This document shows, one piece after another, positions 1-8,270 of a stretch of DNA of 8,445 nucleotides. Location of the stretch: contig JAEZHS010000300.1 of the NCBI GenBank assembly GCA_023436825.1, positions 1 to 8,445 on the forward strand, written 5' to 3'. The notes below the pieces were generated by a model, which saw only the letters and a list, made by a program, of their open reading frames with translations, made no database searches and was not told where the DNA came from. The stretch's first letter is position 1. Every line of letters starts with the position of its first letter. Source of the stretch: Pseudomonadota bacterium. GTDB taxonomy: Bacteria; Pseudomonadota; Alphaproteobacteria; Reyranellales; Reyranellaceae. Both the position numbers and the translations under genes were made by a program.

Positions 1-2
1 AC

Positions 3-2369
3 CGCCTGCGCAAGACCTACTGCGGCAAGATCGGCGTCGAGTACATGCACATCTCCGATCCCGACCAGAAGGCGTGGATCCAGGAGCGCATCGAGCACGT
101 CGAGAACCACACCGAGTTCACCCTCGAGGGCCGCCGCGCCATCTTCGAGCGCGTCGTCGAGGCCGAAGGCCTGGAGCGCTATCTCGGCGTCAAGTTCGTC
201 GGCACGAAGCGCTTCGGCCTCGACGGCGGCGAATCGCTGATCCCCGGCATCGAGCAGATCCTGAAGCGCGGCGCCCAGCTCGGCATCCGCGACGTCGTGA
301 TCGGCATGCCCCATCGCGGCCGCCTCAATACTCTCGTGCACGTCCTGCACAAGAGCTACACGGCGCTGTTCTCGGAATTTCAGGGCCGCTCCTCGCAGCC
401 CGAGGAAATGCGCGGCTCGGGCGACGTGAAGTACCATCTCGGCGCCTCGGCCGACCGCGAGTTCGACGGCAACACCATCCACGTCTCGCTGTCGTCCAAT
501 CCCTCGCATCTCGAGGCGGTCAATCCGGTCGTGCTGGGCAAGGCGCGGGCCAAGCAGGACCAGCGCCACGACACCGAGCGCAGCCAGGTCATGGCGATCC
601 TGATGCACGGCGATGCTGCCTTCGCGGGCCAGGGCCTGGTGGCCGAGAGCCTCGATCTCTCGGACCTCGCGGGCTATCGCATCGGCGGCACCATCCACTT
701 CATAGTGAACAACCAGATCGGCTTCACCACGCTGCCGACCGCGGCCCGCTCGGGCCCTTACTGCACCGAAGTCGCCAAGATCGTGCAGGCGCCGATCTTC
801 CACGTGAACGGTGACGATCCCGAGGCCGTGGTCCACGTCTCGCGCATCGCCACCGAGTTCCGCCAGCACTTCAAGCGCGACATCGTCATCGACATGTTCT
901 GCTACCGCAGGCATGGCCACAACGAGTCGGACGAGCCGATGTTCACCCAGCCGCTGATGTACAAGGAGATCGGCGGGCACAAGACGGTGAAGGAAGTCTA
1001 TGCCGCGCGGCTCGAAGCCGAGGGCGTCGTCACCGCGGCCGAGGTGGCGCAGCGCGACGCCGAGTTGCGCGAAAAGCTCGACAAGGCGCTGGAGGCGGCG
1101 AGCCAGTACAAGCCGAACAAGGCCGACTGGCTGGAAGGCCGCTGGGCCGGTCTCACCGTCGCCCCGGGCGAGGAGGACCGCAAGGGCGTGACGGCCGTCG
1201 ATCTCGACCGGCTGATCTCGGTCGGGCACGCACTGACCGAGGTCCCCAAGGGCTTCGACCTCAACCGCAAGATCGCGCGTCAGCTCCAGGAGAAGCGCAA
1301 GACCATCGATACCGGCGAGCACATCGACTGGGCGACCGGCGAGGCGCTGGCCTTCGGCACGCTGCTCGCGGAAGGCACGCCGGTGCGGCTGAGCGGCCAG
1401 GACTCGGGTCGCGGCACCTTCTCGCAGCGCCATTCGGTGCTGGTCGACCAGATCAACGAGAGCAAGTTCATCCCGCTGAACCACGTCGCTCCCGAGCAGG
1501 CGCACTTCGAGGTGATCGACAGCCCGCTCAACGAGGCAGGCGTGCTGGGCTTCGAGTACGGCTATTCGTCGGCCGAGCCCAATGCCCTGGTGATGTGGGA
1601 GGCGCAGTTCGGCGACTTCGCCAACGGTGCGCAGGTCATCATCGACCAGTTCATCAGTTCGGGCGAGAGCAAGTGGCTGCGCATGAACGGCCTGGTGATG
1701 CTGCTGCCGCACGGCTACGAGGGGCAGGGGCCCGAGCACAGCTCGGCGCGTCTCGAACGTTACCTGCAGCTCTCGGCCGAGGACAATTGGCAGGTGATCG
1801 TGCCGACGACGCCGGCCAACTACTTCCACGCCCTGCGCCGCCAGATGCGCCGCTCGTTCCGCAAGCCGTTGGTGGTGATGACGCCGAAGTCGCTGCTGCG
1901 CCACAAGGATGCGGTGTCGCGCCTCGAGGACTTCGGTCCCGGTTCGTCGTTCCGGCGCATCCTGGCCGAGGTCGATCCGCTGACCGACGGCGCCAAGGTC
2001 CGCCGCGTCGTGCTGTGCTCGGGCAAGGTCTACTTCGACCTGCTGGCCGAGCGCCGCAAGCGCAAGATCGACGACATCGCCATCATGCGCATCGAGCAGC
2101 TCTATCCCTTCCCGTTCAGCCGGCTGGGCGTGCGGTTGTCGCAGTTTCCCAATGCCGAGGTGGTGTGGTGCCAGGAGGAGCCCGAGAATATGGGCGGCTG
2201 GCATTTCGTCGATCGTCGCATTGAACGCGCGCTCTCCGGCCTTAACGTCAAGGCAGCGCGGCCGATCTATATCGGCCGGCCCGAGGCGGCGTCGCCGGCG
2301 ACCGGCTCGGCGCGCACGCATGTCAAGGAACAGGCCGATCTGGTCGACCGCGCGCTGACGATTGCTTGA
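3..2369 (+). CDS. sucA: 2-oxoglutarate dehydrogenase E1 component (5' truncated)
   Basis: This is the thiamine-diphosphate (ThDP) decarboxylase subunit of the cytoplasmic 2-oxoglutarate dehydrogenase complex. It decarboxylates 2-oxoglutarate and passes the succinyl group to the lipoyl arm of E2. The frame is open from base 3 with no start, and the visible 788 residues begin in a conserved E1 stretch ([13 protein letters not shown]). The family usually has about 930-1000 residues, so some 150-200 N-terminal residues lie upstream; the ATG at 45 is internal. Visible signatures are GMPHRGRLN (near 303-329), the ThDP/Mg motif GDAAFAGQG (609-635) followed by NNQIGF (708-725), [15 protein letters not shown] (about 1401-1445), [14 protein letters not shown] (about 1710-1751) and a C-terminal [10 protein letters not shown]. 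There is no frameshift. It ends in TGA 37 bases before sucB, as expected for a co-transcribed pair. The symbol odhA/kgd is an equivalent name. Confidence 0.97.
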   Translation, partial: RLRKTYCGKIGVEYMHISDPDQKAWIQERIEHVENHTEFTLEGRRAIFERVVEAEGLERYLGVKFVGTKRFGLDGGESLIPGIEQILKRGAQLGIRDVVIGMPHRGRLNTLVHVLHKSYTALFSEFQGRSSQPEEMRGSGDVKYHLGASADREFDGNTIHVSLSSNPSHLEAVNPVVLGKARAKQDQRHDTERSQVMAILMHGDAAFAGQGLVAESLDLSDLAGYRIGGTIHFIVNNQIGFTTLPTAARSGPYCTEVAKIVQAPIFHVNGDDPEAVVHVSRIATEFRQHFKRDIVIDMFCYRRHGHNESDEPMFTQPLMYKEIGGHKTVKEVYAARLEAEGVVTAAEVAQRDAELREKLDKALEAASQYKPNKADWLEGRWAGLTVAPGEEDRKGVTAVDLDRLISVGHALTEVPKGFDLNRKIARQLQEKRKTIDTGEHIDWATGEALAFGTLLAEGTPVRLSGQDSGRGTFSQRHSVLVDQINESKFIPLNHVAPEQAHFEVIDSPLNEAGVLGFEYGYSSAEPNALVMWEAQFGDFANGAQVIIDQFISSGESKWLRMNGLVMLLPHGYEGQGPEHSSARLERYLQLSAEDNWQVIVPTTPANYFHALRRQMRRSFRKPLVVMTPKSLLRHKDAVSRLEDFGPGSSFRRILAEVDPLTDGAKVRRVVLCSGKVYFDLLAERRKRKIDDIAIMRIEQLYPFPFSRLGVRLSQFPNAEVVWCQEEPENMGGWHFVDRRIERALSGLNVKAARPIYIGRPEAASPATGSARTHVKEQADLVDRALTIA

Positions 2370-2391
2370 GATTGGGTGCCTGAAGCGCGCT

Positions 2392-2399
2392 GAGGAGGG
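2392..2399 (+). promoter_or_regulatory. Shine-Dalgarno of sucB (decides the start)
   Basis: GAGGAGGG lies 7 bases before the ATG at 2407. It favours that ATG over an in-frame TTG at 2362, which would overlap the end of sucA and add 15 residues unlike a lipoyl-domain N-terminus. Confidence 0.8.
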
Positions 2400-2406
2400 T
2401 TTAGTA

Positions 2407-3642
<1,236 letters not shown>

Positions 3643-3655
3643 ATTCAATGAGGGA

Positions 3656-3727
3656 GTCATCCCGAGGGCGAAGCCCCGAGGGACCTTTCAGGCGACAGGA
3701 AGGGTCCCTCGCTACGCTCGGGATGAC
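3656..3727. repeat. REP-like imperfect palindrome 1 (sucB-lpdA gap)
   Basis: The left arm starts GTCATCCCGAG (3656-3666) and the right arm ends CTCGGGATGAC (3717-3727), an exact 11-base complement. Further in, GAGGGACC (about 3678-3685) pairs with GGGTCCCTC (about 3702-3710), with small bulges, and the loop is about 12-15 bases. It fills most of the 109-base gap between sucB and lpdA. The arm sequence (TCATCCCGAG...GAGGGACC) resembles palindromic repeats dispersed in many GC-rich proteobacterial genomes; that is recollection, not a search. It would fold in the mRNA and might affect stability or polarity. There is no T-tract after it, so a simple intrinsic terminator is unlikely. Confidence 0.75.
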
Positions 3728-3751
3728 AGCGACTGTGGAGCTGCATCAACC

Positions 3752-5164
3752 ATGGCAAACGAAACCTTCGATCTCGTCGTGATCGGCGCCGGGCCGGGCG
3801 GCTATGTGGCGGCGATCCGCGCCGCGCAGCTTGGCATGAAGGTGGCCATGGTCGAGAAGCGCGCGACCTTCGGCGGCACCTGCCTCAATGTCGGCTGCAT
3901 CCCGTCCAAGGCGCTGCTGCAGTCCTCGCACCTGTTCGAGGAAGCGGGCCACGATCTCGCGCAGCACGGCATCGTGCTCGGACCGCCCAAGCTCGATTTT
4001 GCCCAGCTGATGAAGCGCAAGGGCGAGGTGGTCGACGCCACCACCAAGGGCGTCGCCTTCCTGTTCCGCAAGAACAAGATCACCTCGTTCCAGGGCACCG
4101 GCCGCATCGACAAGGCGGGTGCGGTGTCGGTGCTGGGTGACGACGGCGCGGTCAAGGACACGCTCGCCGCCAAAAACATCCTGATCGCCTCGGGCTCCGA
4201 AGTGACGCCGCTGCCTGGCGTCACCGTCGACGAGAAGAAGATCGTGTCGTCGACCGGCGCACTGGAGCTCGCCGAGGTGCCGAAGCACCTGGTCGTGGTC
4301 GGCGCCGGCATCATCGGGCTCGAGCTCGGCTCGGTGTGGCGCCGGCTCGGCGCGGACGTGACGGTGATCGAGTTCCTCGACCGCATCACGCCCGGTGTCG
4401 ACGATGAGATCACCAAGCATCTCCAGCGCGCGCTTGCCAAGCAGGGCCTGAAGTTCAAGCTCGGCTCGAAGGTGACCAAGGCCGACGCCTCGGGGCAGGG
4501 TGTGACGCTGACCGTCGAGCCGGCCAAGGGCGGCGCGGCCGAGACCGTGCAGGCCGACATCGTGCTGGTTAGCATCGGCCGGCGGCCCTTCGTCGAAGGG
4601 CTTGGCCTGGACAAGGTGGGCGTGAAGCTGACCGAACGGGGCCGCATCGCCGTCGATGCGCATTTCCAGACATCGGTGCCGGGCATCTATGCCATCGGCG
4701 ACGTGATCGACGGCCCGATGCTGGCGCACAAGGCGAGCGAGGATGGCATCGCCTGCGTGGAGACCATCGCCGGCCAGAAGGGCCACGTGAACTGGGATCT
4801 CGTGCCCTCGATCATCTACACCCAGCCCGAGGTGGCGTGGGTCGGCAAGACCGAGGAACAACTCAAGGCAGCCGGCGTTGCCTACAAGATCGGCAAGTAT
4901 CCGTTCACCGCCGATCCACGCAGCCGCGCCAACGGGGCGACGGAGGGTTTCGTGAAGGTGCTGGCCGACAAGGCAACCGACAAGGTCCTGGGCGTGCACA
5001 TCATCGGCGCCGAGGCTGGCACGATGATCGCCGAAGCCGGTATCGCCATGGAATTCTCGGCCTCGGCCGAGGACATCGGCCGTGTCTGCCACGCCCATCC
5101 CACGGTCAACGAGGCGATGAAGGAAGCGGCGCTGGCGGCGTGGGATAAGCCGATTCATCTCTAG
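3752..5164 (+). CDS. lpdA: Dihydrolipoyl dehydrogenase (E3)
   Basis: This FAD flavoprotein reoxidises the dihydrolipoyl group of E2 and reduces NAD+ to NADH, as a homodimer in the cytoplasm. The 470-residue length is typical. Visible signatures are the N-terminal FAD motif GAGPGGYVAA (12-21); the redox-active disulfide in GGTCLNVGCIPSK (C44, C49); the NAD-binding GAGIIG (184-189); the second FAD motif GIYAIGDV (311-318, D317); and the C-terminal catalytic dyad in HAHPTVNEAMKEA (H449, E454). All key residues are present. The start is the ATG at 3752, with a modest GTGGAG 11 bases before it and just downstream of palindrome 1. As third gene after sucA-sucB it is most likely the E3 of this complex, though E3 is often shared with pyruvate dehydrogenase or other 2-oxoacid complexes, which cannot be judged here. 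Confidence 0.97.
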   Translation: MANETFDLVVIGAGPGGYVAAIRAAQLGMKVAMVEKRATFGGTCLNVGCIPSKALLQSSHLFEEAGHDLAQHGIVLGPPKLDFAQLMKRKGEVVDATTKGVAFLFRKNKITSFQGTGRIDKAGAVSVLGDDGAVKDTLAAKNILIASGSEVTPLPGVTVDEKKIVSSTGALELAEVPKHLVVVGAGIIGLELGSVWRRLGADVTVIEFLDRITPGVDDEITKHLQRALAKQGLKFKLGSKVTKADASGQGVTLTVEPAKGGAAETVQADIVLVSIGRRPFVEGLGLDKVGVKLTERGRIAVDAHFQTSVPGIYAIGDVIDGPMLAHKASEDGIACVETIAGQKGHVNWDLVPSIIYTQPEVAWVGKTEEQLKAAGVAYKIGKYPFTADPRSRANGATEGFVKVLADKATDKVLGVHIIGAEAGTMIAEAGIAMEFSASAEDIGRVCHAHPTVNEAMKEAALAAWDKPIHL

Positions 5165-5168
5165 GCTT

Positions 5169-5276
5169 CGTCGCCCTGAGCGGAGTGAGCGAAGCGAACG
5201 CAGTCGAAGGGCCTTCTCTCCATGGGAAAGACCTTGCGCATAGAGACAAGGCCCCTCGGCTTCGCTCGGGGCGACG
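5169..5276. repeat. REP-like imperfect palindrome 2 (lpdA to small membrane gene)
   Basis: The left arm CGTCGCCCTGAGCG (5169-5182) matches the complement of the right arm CGCTCGGGGCGACG (5263-5276) with one mismatch. Inner segments AGGGCCTT (about 5208-5215) and AAGGCCCCT (5248-5256) pair, and CTCT/AGAG extends the stem, leaving a loop of roughly 22-25 bases. The left arm carries about 18 extra bases (GAGTGAGCGAAGCGAACGCA) absent from the right. The plan (CCCGAGCG-AGC-GAGGG-CC in each arm) resembles palindrome 1, so I read both as one family. It begins 4 bases after the lpdA stop and ends 4 bases before the next ATG. Confidence 0.7.
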
Positions 5277-5280
5277 GATA

Positions 5281-5547
5281 ATGCGCAAGCCCCTGATGGC
5301 CGTCGCAATCGTCGCCTGCCTGATCATGTCGGTCGTAGGCGGCCTGCTCCCCATCCTGCAGGGCTGGATCTTCTTCGTGATCGCTCTCTATCTGCTGGCC
5401 ACCGAGTTCGAGACCGGCCGGCGGTGGGTGAAAGCCGCGCGCCGCCGCTGGCCCTGGCTCAACCGCTGGATCGAGCGCGCCCGCGACCATCGCTGGGCGC
5501 CGAGCCATCTCAAGGAATTCGAGGATCTGACGGATCCGAAGCGGTGA
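5281..5547 (+). CDS. Small inner-membrane protein, PGPGW-like (function unknown)
   Basis: This is an 88-residue protein with two adjacent hydrophobic segments (about 5-26 and 28-43) joined by a short LLPILQGW turn. A strongly basic, Trp-rich cytoplasmic-style tail follows (GRRWVKAARRRWPWLNRW, 46-63) and the C-terminus is charged. The LLP-x-x-x-GW turn followed by LYLLATEFE resembles the PGPGW family of small putative transmembrane proteins. That assignment is by pattern only, and no function is known to me. The frame stays open upstream to an ATG at 5185, but that stretch is palindrome 2, so the ATG at 5281 is preferred. It has no strong Shine-Dalgarno beyond the G-rich end of the palindrome, and an ATG at 5296 is also possible. 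It probably reads through from the sucAB-lpdA transcript and ends at a hairpin shared with the convergent regulator gene. Confidence 0.8.
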   Translation: MRKPLMAVAIVACLIMSVVGGLLPILQGWIFFVIALYLLATEFETGRRWVKAARRRWPWLNRWIERARDHRWAPSHLKEFEDLTDPKR

Positions 5548-5548
5548 G

Positions 5549-5586
5549 CTCATGCTCCTCTCCCCCAAGGGGGAGAGGAATATGAG
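5549..5586. terminator. Hairpin between convergent genes, probable terminator
   Basis: A 10-bp perfect stem (CCTCTCCCCC 5557-5566 with GGGGGAGAGG 5569-5578) is extended by T-A, one C-A mismatch, a G-T pair and a further 5-bp CTCAT/ATGAG stem (5549-5553 with 5582-5586). It spans nearly the whole gap between the stop of the small membrane gene and the stop of the LysR gene, so it could end both transcripts. There is no clear T-run on either side. Similar C-rich/G-rich palindromes also occur as dispersed repeats, so termination is inferred. Confidence 0.6.
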
Positions 5587-6552
5587 TCAGGGCAGCTCGG
5601 CCACCGCCCTTGCCAGCAGGTCGCGGAACCAGGCGCGGCCGCGGCGGCCGTTGGTGGCGAGGCTCCAGTAGGCGTCGATGTGGAGCTGCTTGCGTGGCCA
5701 GGCGATATCGACGATGCGCAGCCGTTCGGCGCGGGCGAGTGCGCGCGCCACCTTGCGCGGCACCAGGGCGACGCAATCGGACTGGGCGACGATCGCCCCC
5801 AGCACCAGGAAGTTGGGAACGGTGCAGACCGGCGCGACCTCGAGAGGAGAAGTAGGCTGGACCAGGGCCTGCACGTCCTGCGACAGGCGCAGGCCGCGTC
5901 GGAAGGCGACGTAGCGCATCGCCTGGAACTGCGCGGGCGTCAGCCGCGGCGGGATCGCACGGTTGGCGGCGGAAGCCACGCACACCATCTCGTCGCGCCA
6001 CAATGGCAGCGAGCCGATGCGCTTGCCCAGGGTCTGGCCGAAGGCGCGAGGCCCGATCATGAAGTCGACGAGCGCTAGGTCGTCGGCATTGCGCGTGGGC
6101 AGCCAGGTGAACTCCAGCACGACATGCGGCGCCTCGCGGGCGCAGATGCCGGTCAGCACCGGCGCCAGAAGCTGGGCAACGTAGTCGGCGGTATTGATGA
6201 CCAAATGCACCGATTCGGTCGCCGGATCGAACGGGCCGGCGGGCATTAGGAGCAGGTCGAGTTCGCCCAGCGTGCGGGCGAGCGGCCGGGCCAGCGTCTC
6301 CGCCCGATCGGTAAGGCGCGCCGTTCGGCCGGAGGACACCAGGAGCTGATCGTCCAGGGCGCCGCGCAGCTGCCGCAAGGCGCGGCTCACCGCGGGCTGG
6401 GTCATGTTGAAGGACTGTGCCGTGCGCGTGACGCTCCTGGTGCGCAGCAGCTCGTGCAGCACCGGCAGGAGGTCGAGATTGACCTTGCGCAATCGGGCGG
6501 CGAGCTCACGCTCGCATGTCGCCGGCAGGGTCGCTTCCGCCATCGCCGCCAT
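5587..6552 (-). CDS. LysR-family transcriptional regulator (NodD-like HTH)
   Basis: This DNA-binding regulator probably controls the divergently transcribed hydroxylase gene in response to an aromatic ligand. The N-terminal winged HTH reads VNLDLLPVLHELL..SVTRTAQSFNMTQPAVSRALRQLR, with the recognition helix around TQPAVSRALRQLR, about 24-63 residues from the chosen start. The rest is the usual LysR effector-binding region. The LDLLPVLHELL...QLLVSSGRTARLT pattern is closest to the NodD/SyrM/PcaQ-type branch as I recall it. Total length is 321 residues, normal for the family. The start is uncertain. The ATG at 6552 has GGAGGG just upstream (a short 3-4 base spacing). An in-frame ATG at 6585 would add 11 residues and places the LysR box inside the coding sequence, so I prefer 6552. 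The stop lies directly beside the convergent hairpin. Confidence 0.92.
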   Translation of the reverse strand: MAAMAEATLPATCERELAARLRKVNLDLLPVLHELLRTRSVTRTAQSFNMTQPAVSRALRQLRGALDDQLLVSSGRTARLTDRAETLARPLARTLGELDLLLMPAGPFDPATESVHLVINTADYVAQLLAPVLTGICAREAPHVVLEFTWLPTRNADDLALVDFMIGPRAFGQTLGKRIGSLPLWRDEMVCVASAANRAIPPRLTPAQFQAMRYVAFRRGLRLSQDVQALVQPTSPLEVAPVCTVPNFLVLGAIVAQSDCVALVPRKVARALARAERLRIVDIAWPRKQLHIDAYWSLATNGRRGRAWFRDLLARAVAELP

Positions 6553-6560
6553 CGGCCCTC

Positions 6561-6577
6561 CATAACGGCTGGTTATG
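6561..6577. promoter_or_regulatory. LysR-box dyad (candidate primary regulator binding site)
   Basis: CATAACGGCTGGTTATG is a perfect inverted repeat, 6-base arms around 5 bases. It contains TAAC-N5-GTTA, which fits the T-N11-A rule for LysR boxes (T6563, A6575). It lies 8 bases before the preferred regulator ATG, and its edge base is shared with that gene's GGAGGG, a place suited to autorepression as well as activation of the divergent gene. Binding by this regulator is inferred. Confidence 0.7.
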
Positions 6578-6594
6578 CCTCTCATGCTTCCTTT

Positions 6595-6615
6595 GATTGT
6601 TTCGTTATGTCAATC
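6595..6615. promoter_or_regulatory. Second dyad in the divergent region (candidate activation site)
   Basis: GATTG (6595-6599) and CAATC (6611-6615) form an inverted repeat around 11 bases. Within the spacer, GTTATG (6604-6609) repeats a half-site of the LysR box. Its centre is about 36 bp from the LysR-box centre, in line with the usual recognition-site/activation-site spacing of LysR promoters. The arms are only 5 bases, so chance is possible. Confidence 0.45.
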
Positions 6616-6625
6616 GGGTGAATAC
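6597..6625 (+). promoter_or_regulatory. Weak candidate promoter of the hydroxylase gene
   Basis: TTGTTT (6597-6602) and GAATAC (6620-6625) are spaced by 17 bases. The match to sigma-70 consensus is poor, as is usual for activator-dependent promoters. It would start transcription near 6632, placing the LysR box near -63 and the second dyad near -27. This rests mainly on geometry. Confidence 0.25.
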
Positions 6626-6643
6626 GCTTTGCCCGACGCCGAT

Positions 6644-6650
6644 AGGGAGG
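6644..6650 (+). promoter_or_regulatory. Shine-Dalgarno of the hydroxylase gene (decides the start)
   Basis: AGGGAGG lies 6 bases before the ATG at 6657 and selects it over an in-frame TTG at 6597, which falls inside the regulatory dyad. Confidence 0.8.
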
Positions 6651-6656
6651 CGGGAC

Positions 6657-8201
6657 ATGTCGTCGATGCGAACGGGGGCCGACTACCGGGAAAGCCTGCG
6701 TGACGGGCGGCGCGTCTTCATCCTGGGCGAGGGCCCCGTCGAGGACGTGACGACCCATCCGGCAACCCGGGCGATGGTCGAGGAATACGTCGCCTGGTAC
6801 GACCGACACTTCGATCCGAAATGGCAGGACACGCTGCTGACACCGCCCGACAAGGACGGCCATCGAGCACCAGTCGGCTACATGGTGCCGCGCAGCGCCG
6901 CCGATCTCGCGCGCATGGGGCGATGCTTCTCCGCCACCACCTTCCTCAGCGCCGGCAACATCACCCACACGCCGGCCTACGGTCATCTGATCGCGATGGG
7001 CGTGCAGACCGTGGTCAACCTGCGCAATGCCTCGCCCGAGCAGCGCGCCAATGCCGAGGCCTATCGCGCCCTGATCGTGCGTACCGGTCGCTTCCTCACC
7101 TTCGCCGCCGGTGCCGCGACCATCGGCTATCGCCTGCGCGAGAATCCTGCTGAGCGGGCGGCGCTCAGGATCGCCAAGGAGACCGACAAGGGCCTGGTGA
7201 TGCGCGGCAAGATCGGCATGCACACCAGCCCGGCCTACGCCCACGACGTCTACATAGGTGCGCACAACGGCGTGGACTACAAAGGGCATCGCGCCTCCTT
7301 CGTCGTCGCCGTCAATGCGCCGGGTGTCACCGTGGTCTGCCGCAAGCCGTCGGCGCGCGACCGCAACCCGTTCTCGGCGCCGCTCAGCGCCCGCTTCGAC
7401 GAACTCGACGGCCAGATGTGGCTCGACGACGTGCTGATCCCATGGGATCGCGTCTTCCTCAGCGAACCGTCTCCCGATCCGGTGGCGCGCTGGCTGTTCT
7501 GGCATCAGCTCTATTGCTGGCTGTCCAAGGCCGAGTTCACGCTGGGCCTGGCGCTTGCCTGCACGCACGCCATGGGCCTCGTTTCGCACGACGCCACCAT
7601 CGACTATCTGGTCGACCTGATCACCGATGTGCAGACCGTACGGAGTTGCCAGACGGCCGCCGAGCTCGATCCGGAGTTCACGCCCGAGGGGTACTGCGCG
7701 CCGAACGCGTGCCATCTCTCGGCCGGCAGCATCGCCATGCTGAAGGCGCGGCCGCGCATGGCCGAGATCCTACGCACGCTGCCCGGCTCGTCGCTGGTCG
7801 TGGCGCCGACCGACCGTGATCTCGCCGAGCCGGCGTTGGCCCAGGGCCTCGAGGACTCGTTCGCCGGTGGGGGCTATACGGCGCAGCAACGGGCGGCCCT
7901 GCTGCAAATGGCCTGGGACCATGTCGGATCCGCATTGGATCACCGCGAATCGGTCTACGAGTTGCATGCCAATGGCGGCATCCCGTCGTGGCGCGGCCGC
8001 CTGCGCCGCGGCTTCAACCGCTACGAGGAGCTGGCCAACGGCGTGCTGCAGCACCTCGGCGTGCCCATGCCGAAGATCGACCTGCAGTCGATCCGCAACG
8101 CGCCGCTGGTCGCCCGCCGGCCGGTCAGCCCGACGGCGCCGCCGCAGCCCGTGGCAGTGGAACCTCCAAGAAACCCTGTTACGGCCGGGAAAGTAGCCTG
8201 A
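6657..8201 (+). CDS. HpaB-family FADH2-dependent aromatic monooxygenase (4-hydroxyphenylacetate 3-hydroxylase-like)
   Basis: This family is the oxygenase half of two-component flavin hydroxylases: it receives FADH2 from a separate reductase and adds a hydroxyl ortho to a phenolic OH. The 514-residue protein shows the family layout. The N-terminus has MRTGADYRESLRDGRRVF and an acyl-CoA-dehydrogenase-like helical domain. The middle beta domain carries AKETDKGLVMRGKIGMHTSPAYAHDVYIG (about 175-203). The C-terminal helical domain contains KAEFTLGLALA and AWDHVGSALDHRESVYELH, and ends in a Pro/Ala-rich tail of about 30 residues. Where HpaB enzymes have R-T/S-P-D-Y, this protein has HTPAY (104-108), and the conserved L-T-H is LTF (147-149). 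The true substrate is therefore unclear. The start is set by AGGGAGG. It is divergent from the LysR gene and followed after 69 bases by a VOC-fold gene. No flavin reductase is visible in the window. Confidence 0.88.
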   Translation: MSSMRTGADYRESLRDGRRVFILGEGPVEDVTTHPATRAMVEEYVAWYDRHFDPKWQDTLLTPPDKDGHRAPVGYMVPRSAADLARMGRCFSATTFLSAGNITHTPAYGHLIAMGVQTVVNLRNASPEQRANAEAYRALIVRTGRFLTFAAGAATIGYRLRENPAERAALRIAKETDKGLVMRGKIGMHTSPAYAHDVYIGAHNGVDYKGHRASFVVAVNAPGVTVVCRKPSARDRNPFSAPLSARFDELDGQMWLDDVLIPWDRVFLSEPSPDPVARWLFWHQLYCWLSKAEFTLGLALACTHAMGLVSHDATIDYLVDLITDVQTVRSCQTAAELDPEFTPEGYCAPNACHLSAGSIAMLKARPRMAEILRTLPGSSLVVAPTDRDLAEPALAQGLEDSFAGGGYTAQQRAALLQMAWDHVGSALDHRESVYELHANGGIPSWRGRLRRGFNRYEELANGVLQHLGVPMPKIDLQSIRNAPLVARRPVSPTAPPQPVAVEPPRNPVTAGKVA

Positions 8202-8218
8202 TCACGGGTGGGCCAGGG

Positions 8219-8230
8219 CCTCATTTGAGG
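8219..8230. repeat. Short dyad in the hydroxylase-VOC gap
   Basis: CCTCA-TT-TGAGG is a 5-bp inverted repeat within the 69-base gap 8202-8270. A TATAAA lies downstream at 8245-8250, but no -35 sits at proper spacing (TTGAGG at 8225 is only 14 bases away). It could be an operator or chance. Confidence 0.25.
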
Positions 8231-8270
8231 GTAGTATTCCATCCTATAAAACCCATCCGGGAGTGAACGA

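Noticed and set aside
45..47. ATG as the start of sucA
   Set aside because: The frame is open to base 3 with conserved E1 residues before this Met, and the visible protein is shorter than the family; the real start is outside the window.
2362..2364. TTG as the start of sucB
   Set aside because: It overlaps the sucA end, adds a non-homologous 15-residue leader and lacks the ribosome binding site found before the ATG at 2407.
3746..5308. Long open frame on the - strand (520 codons) antisense to lpdA
   Set aside because: It is a high-GC shadow frame: the translation is His/Arg/Asp/Gly-rich low-complexity text with no recognisable motif, while the + strand encodes a complete dihydrolipoyl dehydrogenase.
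6582..7715. Long open frame on the - strand (377 codons) antisense to the hydroxylase gene
   Set aside because: Composition typical of a GC-rich shadow; it would also cross the divergent regulatory region, and the + strand encodes an HpaB-family protein.
8225..8250. Possible promoter TTGAGG...TATAAA before the VOC gene
   Set aside because: The spacer is only 14 bases, too short for a normal sigma-70 promoter; operon transcription from the hydroxylase promoter is simpler.
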